Origin: Bacteroidales bacterium UBA3808
Lineage (GTDB): Bacteria; Bacteroidota; Bacteroidia; Bacteroidales; Paludibacteraceae
Assembly (NCBI GenBank): GCA_002369075.1
Contig: DFEG01000007.1
Coordinates: 1 to 64,000, forward strand
Direction of reading: 5' to 3'
DNA length: 64,000 nt
The notes beneath the pieces are model-generated. The model saw nothing but the letters and a program-made list of their open reading frames with translations. It was not told the DNA's origin and did not search any database. The position numbers and the translations under genes were made by a program. Of the stretch, positions 1 through 6,626 are shown piece by piece (the stretch's first letter is position 1; each line of letters starts with the position of its first letter).

Positions 1-678
1 GGAACGGCAGTATTGGTTCTGGGCGGTTGTGGAACGGCCCTGTTTGGACATGTTGGTTTTCTGGGCGTAGCCCTTGCGTTCGGTCTGACGATCGTCGCTG
101 CGGCTTACGGAATAGGCCACATTAGTGGCGCACATCTGAATCCGGCTGTTAGCCTGGGTGTTTTTGTGAACGGTCGTATGTCCGCGAAAGAGATGTTCTG
201 CTACTGGTGTGCACAGATCCTCGGCGCTATCGCTGCGGCTGCAATCCTTTTCGGTATCGCTAAATCCGCTGGTATGGAAATCGGTACGTTTGCCGCTAAC
301 GGATACGGAGATTTCTTCAGCGCAGCTGATGTAGAGGCTGGCTATCTGCAGACTAATGTTTGGGGTGCTTTTGCTACTGAGTGCGTCCTGACGTTTGTCT
401 TCCTGATGGTTATTCTTGGAGTAACGGACAGCAAGCACGCTAACGGTGCTTTCGGTGGTCTGGCAATCGGTCTGACTCTGACCCTCATCCACTTGATCTC
501 TATTCCGTTGACCAACACCTCGGTTAACCCGGCTCGTTCGATCTCGCAGGCTCTCTTCTCCGAGAACGCACTCGCTCTGCCGCAGCTCTGGCTCTTCATC
601 GTTGCTCCGCTCGTTGGCGCAGCGCTCGCCGGACTCTGCTACAAGTGCATCACCTGCGAAGGAAACTGCAAGAAATAA
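1..678 (+). CDS. aqpZ: Aquaporin Z, 5' end cut by window edge
   Basis: Water channel of the inner membrane (MIP family). The frame is open from base 1 (reading GTAVLVLGGCG), so about ten N-terminal residues lie outside the window; the TTG at 13 is an internal codon, not the start. Both half-helix signatures are present, HLNPAVSLG and SVNPARS. From memory of E. coli AqpZ, the four residues of its selectivity filter are kept: Phe in ALAFGLT, His and Thr in LIHLISIPLTNTS, and Arg in NPARS. This argues for water rather than glycerol. The last residues are Cys- and Lys-rich (CYKCITCEGNCKK), which is unusual for the family. The next gene is 450 bases away behind its own promoter, so this gene ends its transcription unit. 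Confidence 0.95.
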   Translation, partial: GTAVLVLGGCGTALFGHVGFLGVALAFGLTIVAAAYGIGHISGAHLNPAVSLGVFVNGRMSAKEMFCYWCAQILGAIAAAAILFGIAKSAGMEIGTFAANGYGDFFSAADVEAGYLQTNVWGAFATECVLTFVFLMVILGVTDSKHANGAFGGLAIGLTLTLIHLISIPLTNTSVNPARSISQALFSENALALPQLWLFIVAPLVGAALAGLCYKCITCEGNCKK

Positions 679-747
679 GAGCATCTTCGGCCTCGCGATA
701 ACTCAGTTTCTCGATTTATCGAAAAATCTCAAAAAAATGGCATACCT

Positions 748-780
748 CTTGCGTATGTCGTTTTTTTATTGTAATTTTGC
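748..780 (+). promoter_or_regulatory. Bacteroidetes-type promoter upstream of the restriction module
   Basis: CTTGCGTATGTC at 748-759 (-33 region) and TAATTTTG at 772-779 (-7 box), with 20 bases between the -33 TTG and the -7 box as in the other promoters of this window. Expected start of transcription is near 786. The first gene downstream starts at 1128, so the leader would be about 340 nt. Confidence 0.75.
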
Positions 781-908
781 AGCGCAAAATGCACCGCCGG
801 CACCGGCAGCGTAAAAAAGCGGATAAAATATAGAAATATAAAAGCGCGAAGCGTTGCGCAAAAACATATTAAAATAATAAGCATTACTATTATTTCACTT
901 TTACCGAA

Positions 909-1053
909 AGCCCTGCGAAAGTTTACGGATATAAAGCACTGGAATAATCAGTAAAGGCGACCTGTGTATAGGTATGCCTTTTTCCACTATAATAGATGCT
1001 TACACGAATAGTGTGAGTTTCTTAAAGTGGAAAAAGGTTTCCTTCGCAGGGCT
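909..1053 (+). other. Nested inverted repeats: structured leader or small RNA
   Basis: Three inverted repeats are nested. The outer arms are AGCCCTGCGAA (909-919) and TTCGCAGGGCT (1043-1053), the middle arms CCTTTTTCCACT (977-988) and AGTGGAAAAAGG (1026-1037), and the inner arms CTTACAC / GTGTGAG (near 1001-1019, with one G-U pair). There is no open frame of note in 679-1127. With a promoter at 748-780 this part would be transcribed and could fold into one long hairpin. It may be the 5' leader of the methyltransferase gene or an independent RNA; the sequence does not decide. No similarity to a known RNA family was recognised. Confidence 0.5.
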
Positions 1054-1094
1054 ACCTTGGTAAGTGATAAGAGGCTCACGCTTTTTATTGCTGT

Positions 1095-1126
1095 GATTGA
1101 TAGTTATGCACAAACAACTATCAATC
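1095..1126 (+). promoter_or_regulatory. Perfect 11-bp hairpin or operator abutting the methyltransferase start
   Basis: GATTGATAGTT (1095-1105) and AACTATCAATC (1116-1126) are exact inverted repeats around a 10-nt loop. The right arm ends one base before the ATG at 1128. As RNA it would fold over the ribosome landing site; as DNA its two half-sites are 21 bp apart centre to centre, a spacing suited to a dimeric repressor. Either reading suggests control of methyltransferase translation or transcription. Confidence 0.6.
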
Positions 1127-1127
1127 T

Positions 1128-2186
1128 ATGGCTCTAAAGGATTTAGCACAGGCTAAGGATGCAAAGAAAGACGAGTTCTATACTCAATTGGATGATATTT
1201 CCAAAGAACTCAAATACTATGCACAGTACTTTCAGGGGAAAGTAGTGCTGTGTAATTGTGATGATCCGTATGAAAGCAATTTCTTCAAGTATTTTGCTCT
1301 CAACTTCAATCGATTAGGTCTTAAGAAACTGATTGCTACTTGCTATGATGGTTCACCGGTTGCTGGAGACGAACTGCCTTTGTTGTTTGAGATAGAAGAA
1401 ACCGAGCCGAAGAAAATTGCTTACAAAGTAGAGATTACCGAAGTTCTGGATTACAACAACGATGGAGCCGTAAATCTGGCGGATGTGCAATACTTAATCC
1501 AAAATGACAAAAACGTACTTTCGCTGCTCAAAGGGAATGGTTCGTTTGATAGCCCGGAGTGTATCGAATTACTCAAAGAAGCAGATATAGTAGTCACAAA
1601 TCCACCTTTCTCTTTATTTCGTGAATATCTCTCATTATTAGAAAAGTACAATAAACAATTCCTAATTATTGGAAATACTAACGCTTTGAAATATAAACTT
1701 ACTTTCAAAATGTTCCAAGACGATAGAATCCGTACTGGCTATACGAATTTTAATGTGGGAATGTTTTTCCAAGTGCCCGATAATTGGGAAAAGTTCCATC
1801 ATATAGAAAATGGTAAAAAGATGGCACGTGTATCAACTTCATGCTGGTTTACAAATTTGCCTGTAACTAGGCACAATGAGGATTTAATTTTATATAAACA
1901 ATATATTCCAGAGGAATATCCAGAATTTGATAATTATAAAGCAATAAATGTTAATACATACACAGATATACCTTGCGACTATGAAGGTGTAATGGCAGTG
2001 CCAATTACTTTCCTAGACAAATACAATCCCGAACAATTTGAAATCATTTGGACTACGGATAGAGGCGGAGACGGTTACTTAGAGGATTTCAAAAAGCCTT
2101 GGGATAGATATGATGCGCCTGTTTTGCAGGGGAAAGGTTTATACACTCGTATATTAATCCGCAATAAAAAACCACAAAAGCCATGA
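1128..2186 (+). CDS. EcoRI-family adenine-specific DNA methyltransferase
   Basis: DNA adenine N6-methyltransferase that should protect host sites from the adjacent nuclease. At 352 aa it resembles the EcoRI methylase (M.EcoRI) along its length. Matching blocks are DEFYTQ near residue 16, CNCDDP then NFFKYFALNF (43-60), LGLKKLIA (63-70), the catalytic NPPFSLF (158-164) and DIPCDYEGVMAVPITFL near residue 280. M.EcoRI methylates GAATTC; the target here is unproven. Residues about 108-121 (DYNNDGAVNLADV) look like an EF-hand or dockerin calcium loop and appear to be an extra segment. Bases from about 1590 to 2030 are clearly more AT-rich than the flanks, suggesting a mosaic gene. It overlaps the next gene by 4 bp (ATGA), indicating translational coupling. 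Confidence 0.9.
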   Translation: MALKDLAQAKDAKKDEFYTQLDDISKELKYYAQYFQGKVVLCNCDDPYESNFFKYFALNFNRLGLKKLIATCYDGSPVAGDELPLLFEIEETEPKKIAYKVEITEVLDYNNDGAVNLADVQYLIQNDKNVLSLLKGNGSFDSPECIELLKEADIVVTNPPFSLFREYLSLLEKYNKQFLIIGNTNALKYKLTFKMFQDDRIRTGYTNFNVGMFFQVPDNWEKFHHIENGKKMARVSTSCWFTNLPVTRHNEDLILYKQYIPEEYPEFDNYKAINVNTYTDIPCDYEGVMAVPITFLDKYNPEQFEIIWTTDRGGDGYLEDFKKPWDRYDAPVLQGKGLYTRILIRNKKPQKP

Positions 2187-3286
2187 AGATAGAATTACAT
2201 GAAATCCGCGTGCGGGAATTGTGCGCGGGGTATAAGGAAGGTATCGTCGGCTACGGCGGACGATTGAATATCCGCCCGAAATACCAGCGTGAGTTTGTCT
2301 ATGACGAAAAACAGCGCAATGCTGTCATGGACACCGTTTGGCAGAATTTTCCGCTGAACGTCATGTATTGGGTCAAGACAGATGGCACAGACGGTATCGA
2401 ATATGAAGTGCTGGACGGTCAGCAGCGGACAATTTCCATCTGCTCATTTATAGCAGGCGAGTATATGATGAATTTTGACGGAAACTTGCTCGGTTTCAAT
2501 AACATGACCATTGAACAGCAAAACCGTATTCTCGACTACAAACTGCAAATATATATCTGCGAAGGAACGGACGAAGAGAAACTGAAATGGTTCCAGCGCA
2601 TCAACATCGCCGGCGAGAAACTCAAAGAGCAAGAGATTCGCAACGCCATCTATTCCGGTTCGTGGGTGACACAAGCCAAACGCCGTTTCTCCAAGACAGG
2701 CTGTGTGGCATACAAAATCGGTTCGGACTTCATGAACGGTTCGCCTATCCGCCAAGACTATTTTGAGACCGCACTCAGCTGGATAGCCGACAAACAAGGC
2801 ATAACGATTGAGCAATACATGGCGCGTCATCAGCACGACACGGACGCCGACGAACTATGGCAGTACTACCAAGATGTCATCCATTGGATCGAAAAACTCT
2901 TCGGGCGCAAGTACAAGAAAGAGATGAAAGGCGTGGAATGGGGTCTGTTGTATAACAAACACAAAGACACTACATTAACCGCTACGGCTATCAGCGAGCA
3001 GATGGCAAAACTGATGGCGGACTCCGATGTGCAGAAGAAAAGCGGTATCTTCGCTTATATCTTAGACGGCGACATCCATCATCTGGGTATCCGCACTTTT
3101 GATGCGAACACGCGCCGAGAGGTCTATGAACGGCAAGGCGGCAAGTGTTCTATCTGCGGCAAACCGTTTGATATTGAGGTTATGGAAGCCGATCATATTA
3201 CGCCTTGGTCGCAAGGTGGTCATACTACGCCAGACAACTGCCAAATGCTCTGCCGCGATTGCAACCGCCGCAAAAGCAGCAAGTAG
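2183..3286 (+). CDS. DUF262 (GmrSD/ParB-like) NTPase fused to HNH endonuclease
   Basis: Probable nuclease of the module, 367 aa. The N-terminal DUF262 domain shows IRPKYQREFVYD (30-41), the hallmark DGQQRT (78-83) and a later INIAGEKLKEQEIRNA stretch. The C-terminal HNH domain starts at C322: CSIC (322-325), D337-H338, N352, and CRDC (357-360) for zinc. In GmrSD, SspE and BrxU proteins, DUF262 hydrolyses NTP and links DNA cleavage to DNA modification, but their nuclease domain is usually DUF1524. Here a classical zinc HNH replaces it. The 4-bp overlap with an EcoRI-type methylase suggests a restriction-modification or modification-sensing defence pair. Target and cofactor cannot be read from sequence. 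Confidence 0.85.
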   Translation: MKIELHEIRVRELCAGYKEGIVGYGGRLNIRPKYQREFVYDEKQRNAVMDTVWQNFPLNVMYWVKTDGTDGIEYEVLDGQQRTISICSFIAGEYMMNFDGNLLGFNNMTIEQQNRILDYKLQIYICEGTDEEKLKWFQRINIAGEKLKEQEIRNAIYSGSWVTQAKRRFSKTGCVAYKIGSDFMNGSPIRQDYFETALSWIADKQGITIEQYMARHQHDTDADELWQYYQDVIHWIEKLFGRKYKKEMKGVEWGLLYNKHKDTTLTATAISEQMAKLMADSDVQKKSGIFAYILDGDIHHLGIRTFDANTRREVYERQGGKCSICGKPFDIEVMEADHITPWSQGGHTTPDNCQMLCRDCNRRKSSK

Positions 3287-3302
3287 CTTAAGGGAATGAG
3301 AG

Positions 3303-3349
3303 CTCGGCGGAATAGCGCCGAGAGTTAAACCAGCGGGATATAATCCCGC
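3303..3349 (+). other. Two consecutive short hairpins after the nuclease gene
   Basis: CTCGGCG (3303-3309) pairs with CGCCGAG (3316-3322), and GCGGGAT (3333-3339) pairs with ATCCCGC (3343-3349). Both lie between the stop codon and the terminator at 3364 and may protect the mRNA 3' end. A fourth hairpin follows the terminator, GCGCGCCA (3439-3446) with TGGCGCGC (3454-3461). Confidence 0.6.
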
Positions 3350-3363
3350 GGAATGAACATACG

Positions 3364-3393
3364 AAAGGCAGCGAGAAATCCGCTGCCTTTTTT
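3364..3393 (+). terminator. Rho-independent terminator of the restriction module
   Basis: Stem AAAGGCAGCG (3364-3373) / CGCTGCCTTT (3381-3390), 7-nt loop, then a run of T. It closes the methyltransferase-nuclease transcript. Confidence 0.85.
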
Positions 3394-3537
3394 GCGGCAT
3401 CGGATGCCATCCGACGTAAAACCAAGAGGAAAGAGGAAGCGCGCCAGCGGAGGTGGCGCGCACAGAACACCGAGGGGCGAAAAAAATGCAGAGAAAAATA
3501 AAAAAAGGGAAAGAAAACCTAAAAAATATCATCAAAA

Positions 3538-3570
3538 TTTGCGTATGTCAGAAATTTTTTGTATCTTTGC
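3538..3570 (+). promoter_or_regulatory. Bacteroidetes-type promoter
   Basis: TTTGCGTATGTC (3538-3549) and TATCTTTG (3562-3569) with standard spacing. The nearest gene downstream starts at 3945, implying a leader of about 370 nt made largely of AT-rich short repeats. Confidence 0.7.
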
Positions 3571-3801
3571 AGAAGATTTTAGAAGTTCAACAGATTTTCG
3601 GTAGATTTTAGTCTTTTGGGGCCGTGGTTTTTGCGGTTTTGTCCAAATATCGTCACGTGATAATACCGTGAATAACCAAACAATATCTAAAATATTACCA
3701 AAGAATAACTAAAGATTTACCAAAGAAAAGATAAGGAAAGATAGGTAAGTCAATCATAAAAAACAGGCAAGTCAATCATAAAATGAGAACAGTATTTCTA
3801 T

Positions 3802-3867
3802 CTGTTCACGAATTAAGCGAATTAAACGAATTTTTTTTCTGTTCACGAATTAAGCGAATTAAACGAA
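3802..3867 (+). repeat. 29-bp perfect direct repeat in a repeat-rich leader
   Basis: The same 29 bases, beginning CTGTTCACGAATTAAGCG, occur at 3802-3830 and 3839-3867. Each copy contains two near-identical halves (GAATTAAGC / GAATTAAAC). Just upstream GTCAATCATAAAA occurs twice (3748-3783), and ACCAAAGAA-type units occur before that. The whole leader 3640-3940 is built from such imperfect repeats; I see no other gene in it. Confidence 0.8.
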
Positions 3868-3944
3868 ATAAAAAAGCGCAAAATATAAGAAGTCGGAATA
3901 AAAAAACGCAAAATTAAACGAAATAAAAAGAAAGGAGAAAGGAT

Positions 3945-4349
3945 ATGTCAAGAGTAACATTAAGTCCGGGGATAGATACATGGAGAGGAAAAGTAAGCGG
4001 GAAATCGGGAATGACCATGCGTATCAAATCTTATCGTGACGATGAGGGGAATATCGTTAAGATGGGTCCGCAGGAGTATTACCGCAAAGACAAGCGTGAT
4101 TTTAAACGCCATCCGCGGAGCGAGAAAGAAGAAGCGCAGAGGTTGGTGTGGCAGGAGGTTTGCCGAGAGGCAAGTGCGATTGTGAAAGACAAGAACCATG
4201 CAAGGTATGCGGAGTTGCGGGCACGATGGAATGCGCAATTCAAAGAAAAGCCGGATGCGTTTTTGAATGAGGGGTTGGCGGAAAAGAAGGTTTACGGGAT
4301 GTTTCCGGTGTTTGTGCGGATGGTACTTCTGAAGGAGAGAAAAGGGTAG
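3945..4349 (+). CDS. Small basic protein of unknown function
   Basis: 134 aa, rich in Lys, Arg and Glu, with no signal peptide or membrane segment. Start ATG at 3945 follows an A/G-rich stretch (GAAAGGAGAAAGGAT), unusually close to a Shine-Dalgarno site for this group. I recognise no named domain. The N-terminus MSRVTLSPGIDTWRGKVS lines up with MAKVVYSAGIDHVSGALS of the minus-strand protein at 58268-58651, and both continue with a basic middle and a helical C-terminus, so the two may be distant paralogues. Alone behind its own promoter, it may be a mobile-element leftover. Function unknown. Confidence 0.6.
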   Translation: MSRVTLSPGIDTWRGKVSGKSGMTMRIKSYRDDEGNIVKMGPQEYYRKDKRDFKRHPRSEKEEAQRLVWQEVCREASAIVKDKNHARYAELRARWNAQFKEKPDAFLNEGLAEKKVYGMFPVFVRMVLLKERKG

Positions 4350-4380
4350 AGGGGGAATAGTCGCGCCAGCAGAGGATAAA

Positions 4381-5283
4381 TTACTCCAAATCGATGTGCT
4401 CCGCTTGGACGGGGGAGAAGAGGAAGAGCGATGCGGATTGCGAGAAGCGGTCCGCATTTTCTGTGGTCAGATAGCGGCACGTGCCGCCTTGGGTGAGTTG
4501 GGACTCGTACTCGGGATGGCGGACCAAATAATCAGCCAGACTCTTTGCCTCCAGAGAGCCCTGCGAGATAACGGATATTTCGTGACCGCCTTCGGCTGTA
4601 AGACCGCGTTGCTGTAAGACCGCGTTGCTGTAGGAACGCTCGCGTTGCCCGCTGTAGGATTCCAGCCATTGCTCTATTTTAGGCATCAGCAACGGATAGT
4701 GCGTGCAACCCAGAATCAAGGTGTCTATCTGCGGATCTTTCTCCATGATCTGGCGCATATACAGGTCCACGAAATAGTCTGCGCCTTCATGCTGATGCTC
4801 TCCGTTCTCAATCAAAGGAACCCACAGCGGACAAGCCTGTTGGGTAATTGATAATTGACAATTGACAATTGACAATTTCTCTAATTCGAGGACGTAGCTC
4901 TCGGAGCTGACGGTAGCCGGTGTGGCGAGGATGCCGACATGTCCGGTCTTCGTGATAGAAGGCACGGCTTCCACCGTGGGACGAATAACACCCAGGACAT
5001 TTACCATCTGGTCATTTATTAACGGCAGGTCCTTTTGCTGGATAGTGCGGAGAGCTTTGGCGGAAGCGGTATTGCAGGCTAAGATGACCAACGCGCAATC
5101 TTGGGAGAAGAGGTATTTGACGGCTTGGAGGGTGTAGCGGTAGATAACATCGAACGAGCGGGTACCGTACGGTGCACGCGCATTATCACCCAGGTAGAGG
5201 TAGTCGTACCGGGGCAGTTCTCTGCGGATCGAATCCAAAATGGTCAATCCGCCATAACCGCTGTCAAAAATACCAATGCGCAT
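4381..5283 (-). CDS. murI: Glutamate racemase
   Basis: Converts L-glutamate to D-glutamate for peptidoglycan (cytoplasm). The start is taken at MRIGIFDSGYGG (ATG at 5283), the conserved family N-terminus; the 14 upstream codons to 5325 run into the promoter. Catalytic residues are Asp7 (FDSG), Cys70 (ACNTAS) and Cys193 (GCTHYP). At 300 aa it is longer than the usual 265-280 because three low-complexity repeats are inserted in frame: INDQMVN (about 89-95), SIVNCQLSI (138-146) and a block from about 211 to 233 containing RSYSNAVLQQRGLTAEGG. All catalytic motifs are intact, so it is probably functional. Divergent from dnaN. Confidence 0.93.
   Translation of the reverse strand: MRIGIFDSGYGGLTILDSIRRELPRYDYLYLGDNARAPYGTRSFDVIYRYTLQAVKYLFSQDCALVILACNTASAKALRTIQQKDLPLINDQMVNVLGVIRPTVEAVPSITKTGHVGILATPATVSSESYVLELEKLSIVNCQLSITQQACPLWVPLIENGEHQHEGADYFVDLYMRQIMEKDPQIDTLILGCTHYPLLMPKIEQWLESYSGQRERSYSNAVLQQRGLTAEGGHEISVISQGSLEAKSLADYLVRHPEYESQLTQGGTCRYLTTENADRFSQSASLFLFSPVQAEHIDLE
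4595..4657 (-). repeat. 16-nt tandem repeat inside murI
   Basis: GCTGTAAGACCGCGTT occurs at 4595-4610 and 4611-4626, followed by a degenerate third copy up to 4657. The unit is not a multiple of three, yet the frame stays open, encoding the 211-233 insert of MurI. Confidence 0.8.
4845..4878 (-). repeat. TAATTGA/CAATTGA tandem repeat inside murI
   Basis: Units of ATTGACA (+ strand) repeat four times. In the murI frame they read SIVNCQLSI. Related sequence occurs at 15001-15033 and 51431-51450. Confidence 0.8.
4999..5022 (-). repeat. NDQMV-type repeat copy inside murI
   Basis: Reverse complement reads TTAATAAATGACCAGATGGTAAAT, encoding INDQMVN directly before VLGVIRP of MurI. It is one copy of the 15-nt family described in the findings. 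Confidence 0.8.
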
Positions 5284-5294
5284 GATTTCGGATG

Positions 5295-5326
5295 CAAAAT
5301 TACTACAAAAAAGCAGAATATGCAAA
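5295..5326 (-). promoter_or_regulatory. murI promoter
   Basis: On the minus strand TTTGCATATTCTG begins at 5326 and TAATTTTG lies at 5302-5295. The start would fall close to the murI ATG at 5283, giving a very short leader. Confidence 0.65.
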
Positions 5327-5362
5327 TAAAAGTTCGTTTTTTGTCAAAAAAATGGCATAATT

Positions 5363-5395
5363 CTTGCATATGTCAGAAAAAAATAGTAATTTTGC
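5363..5395 (+). promoter_or_regulatory. dnaN promoter
   Basis: CTTGCATATGTC (5363-5374) and TAATTTTG (5387-5394). Transcription would start near 5401, about 50 nt before the dnaN ATG. Back to back with the murI promoter. Confidence 0.75.
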
Positions 5396-5451
5396 ACGCT
5401 AATATGCGAGTATTACAATACATTGTAAAAAATAACTAAAAATATACGTAT

Positions 5452-6576
5452 ATGAAATTCAATGTTTCGAGTTCAAAACTCTTTTCACAATTGCAGGCTG
5501 TGAGCCGCGTGATTAACAGCAAGAATGCGCTGCCGATTTTGGACGACGTACTCTTTGATTTGGTGGGTAATGAATTGAAATTGACCGCTTCCGACGGTGA
5601 GACGACCATCCGCACGAGTGTAGAGGTGGAAGGCGCAGAGGGCGCAGGCAAAGTGGCGTCAGCTGCCAAACTGCTGCTGGAGACCCTGAAGGAGTTCAGT
5701 GAGCAGCCGCTGGCTTTCACGATAGACGAGAACAACTTTGCGGTGAACATGGTGAGCCAGAACGGTACCTATTCGTTTGTGGGTGTGAACGGCAACGAGT
5801 ATCCCGAGATGCCGTCGTCGGAGGCAGGCGCACAGACGATCACCATGCCGGCGAGTGTGCTGCAGAGCGCAATAGAGAAGACCATTTTCTGCACCGCGGA
5901 CGACGAGTTGCGTCCGGTAATGAACGGTATCTTCTTTGATATAACGGAGGACAAAGTGACGATGGTGGCGACCGACGCTCACCGCCTGGTCCGTTACGTG
6001 AACACGGGCGTTGCAGCCGGCGTGACTGCGAACTTCATTCTGCCGAAAAAACCGGCAGGGTTGCTGAAGAACCTGCTGGCGAAGTCGGAGGAGGATGTGA
6101 AGGTCACTTTCGGTGCCAAGAACGCCGCTTTCGAGTTCGGCAACACCATTGTAGTATGCCGTCAGATAGAGGGCCGTTTCCCGAACTACAACGCCGTTAT
6201 CCCGCAGAGCAACCAGAATGTCGTGACGGTGGACCGTCAGACGATGATCAACGCCTGCAAGCGTGTGGCAGTGTTCGCCAATAACGGCACCGCGCAGCTG
6301 CGTCTGGCGCTGAGCGAGAACCAGATCAAGATCTCGGCACAGGACATTGACTTCTCGACGAGTGCGGAAGAGACGGTCGCCTGCAGCTATAACGGTGCGC
6401 CGATGGCTATCGGTTTCAAGGCTCCGTTCCTGATCGACCTGCTGAGTTCGATCGCGAGTGCGGACGTGCAGCTCAAACTGGCTGACCCTGCCCGCGCCGG
6501 TCTGATCCTGCCGGCTGAGAACGCGGAGGGTGAAGATGTGCTGATGTTGCTGATGCCGATGTTGCTGAACGATTAA
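5452..6576 (+). CDS. dnaN: DNA polymerase III beta subunit (sliding clamp)
   Basis: Ring-shaped processivity clamp of the replicative polymerase. 374 aa, the family's normal length, with three tandem clamp folds. Recognisable stretches are MKFNVSSSKLF at the N-terminus, the second-domain segment LRPVMNGIFFDI, ATDAHRLV, EGRFPNYNAVIP, and the C-terminal MLMPMLL tail. It starts at ATG 5452 after an A-rich leader. It has its own promoter, is divergent from murI, and is followed by a GC-rich hairpin element that may end its transcript. It is one of the few housekeeping genes here with no repeat inserts. Confidence 0.97.
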   Translation: MKFNVSSSKLFSQLQAVSRVINSKNALPILDDVLFDLVGNELKLTASDGETTIRTSVEVEGAEGAGKVASAAKLLLETLKEFSEQPLAFTIDENNFAVNMVSQNGTYSFVGVNGNEYPEMPSSEAGAQTITMPASVLQSAIEKTIFCTADDELRPVMNGIFFDITEDKVTMVATDAHRLVRYVNTGVAAGVTANFILPKKPAGLLKNLLAKSEEDVKVTFGAKNAAFEFGNTIVVCRQIEGRFPNYNAVIPQSNQNVVTVDRQTMINACKRVAVFANNGTAQLRLALSENQIKISAQDIDFSTSAEETVACSYNGAPMAIGFKAPFLIDLLSSIASADVQLKLADPARAGLILPAENAEGEDVLMLLMPMLLND

Positions 6577-6578
6577 AA

Positions 6579-6611
6579 GACCCCTCCCGACCTCCCCATA
6601 GAGGGGAGGAG
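6579..6611 (+). repeat. GACCCCTCCCGACCTCCCC palindromic element after dnaN
   Basis: CCTCCCC (6591-6597) pairs with GGGGAGG (6603-6609). Related copies are at 51409-51438 and, in opposite orientation and doubled, at 58054-58121. It could act as a weak terminator. Confidence 0.75.
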
Positions 6612-6626
6612 AAAAATCCAAATAGA

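Noticed and set aside
3303..3461. Row of hairpins after the nuclease gene as an integron or attC-like site
   Set aside because: No attC core sites or integrase; one hairpin is a plain terminator and the others are short unrelated stems.
5283..5325. Longer murI start at 5325
   Set aside because: The extra 14 codons cover the -33/-7 promoter boxes, and MRIGIFDSG is the family N-terminus.
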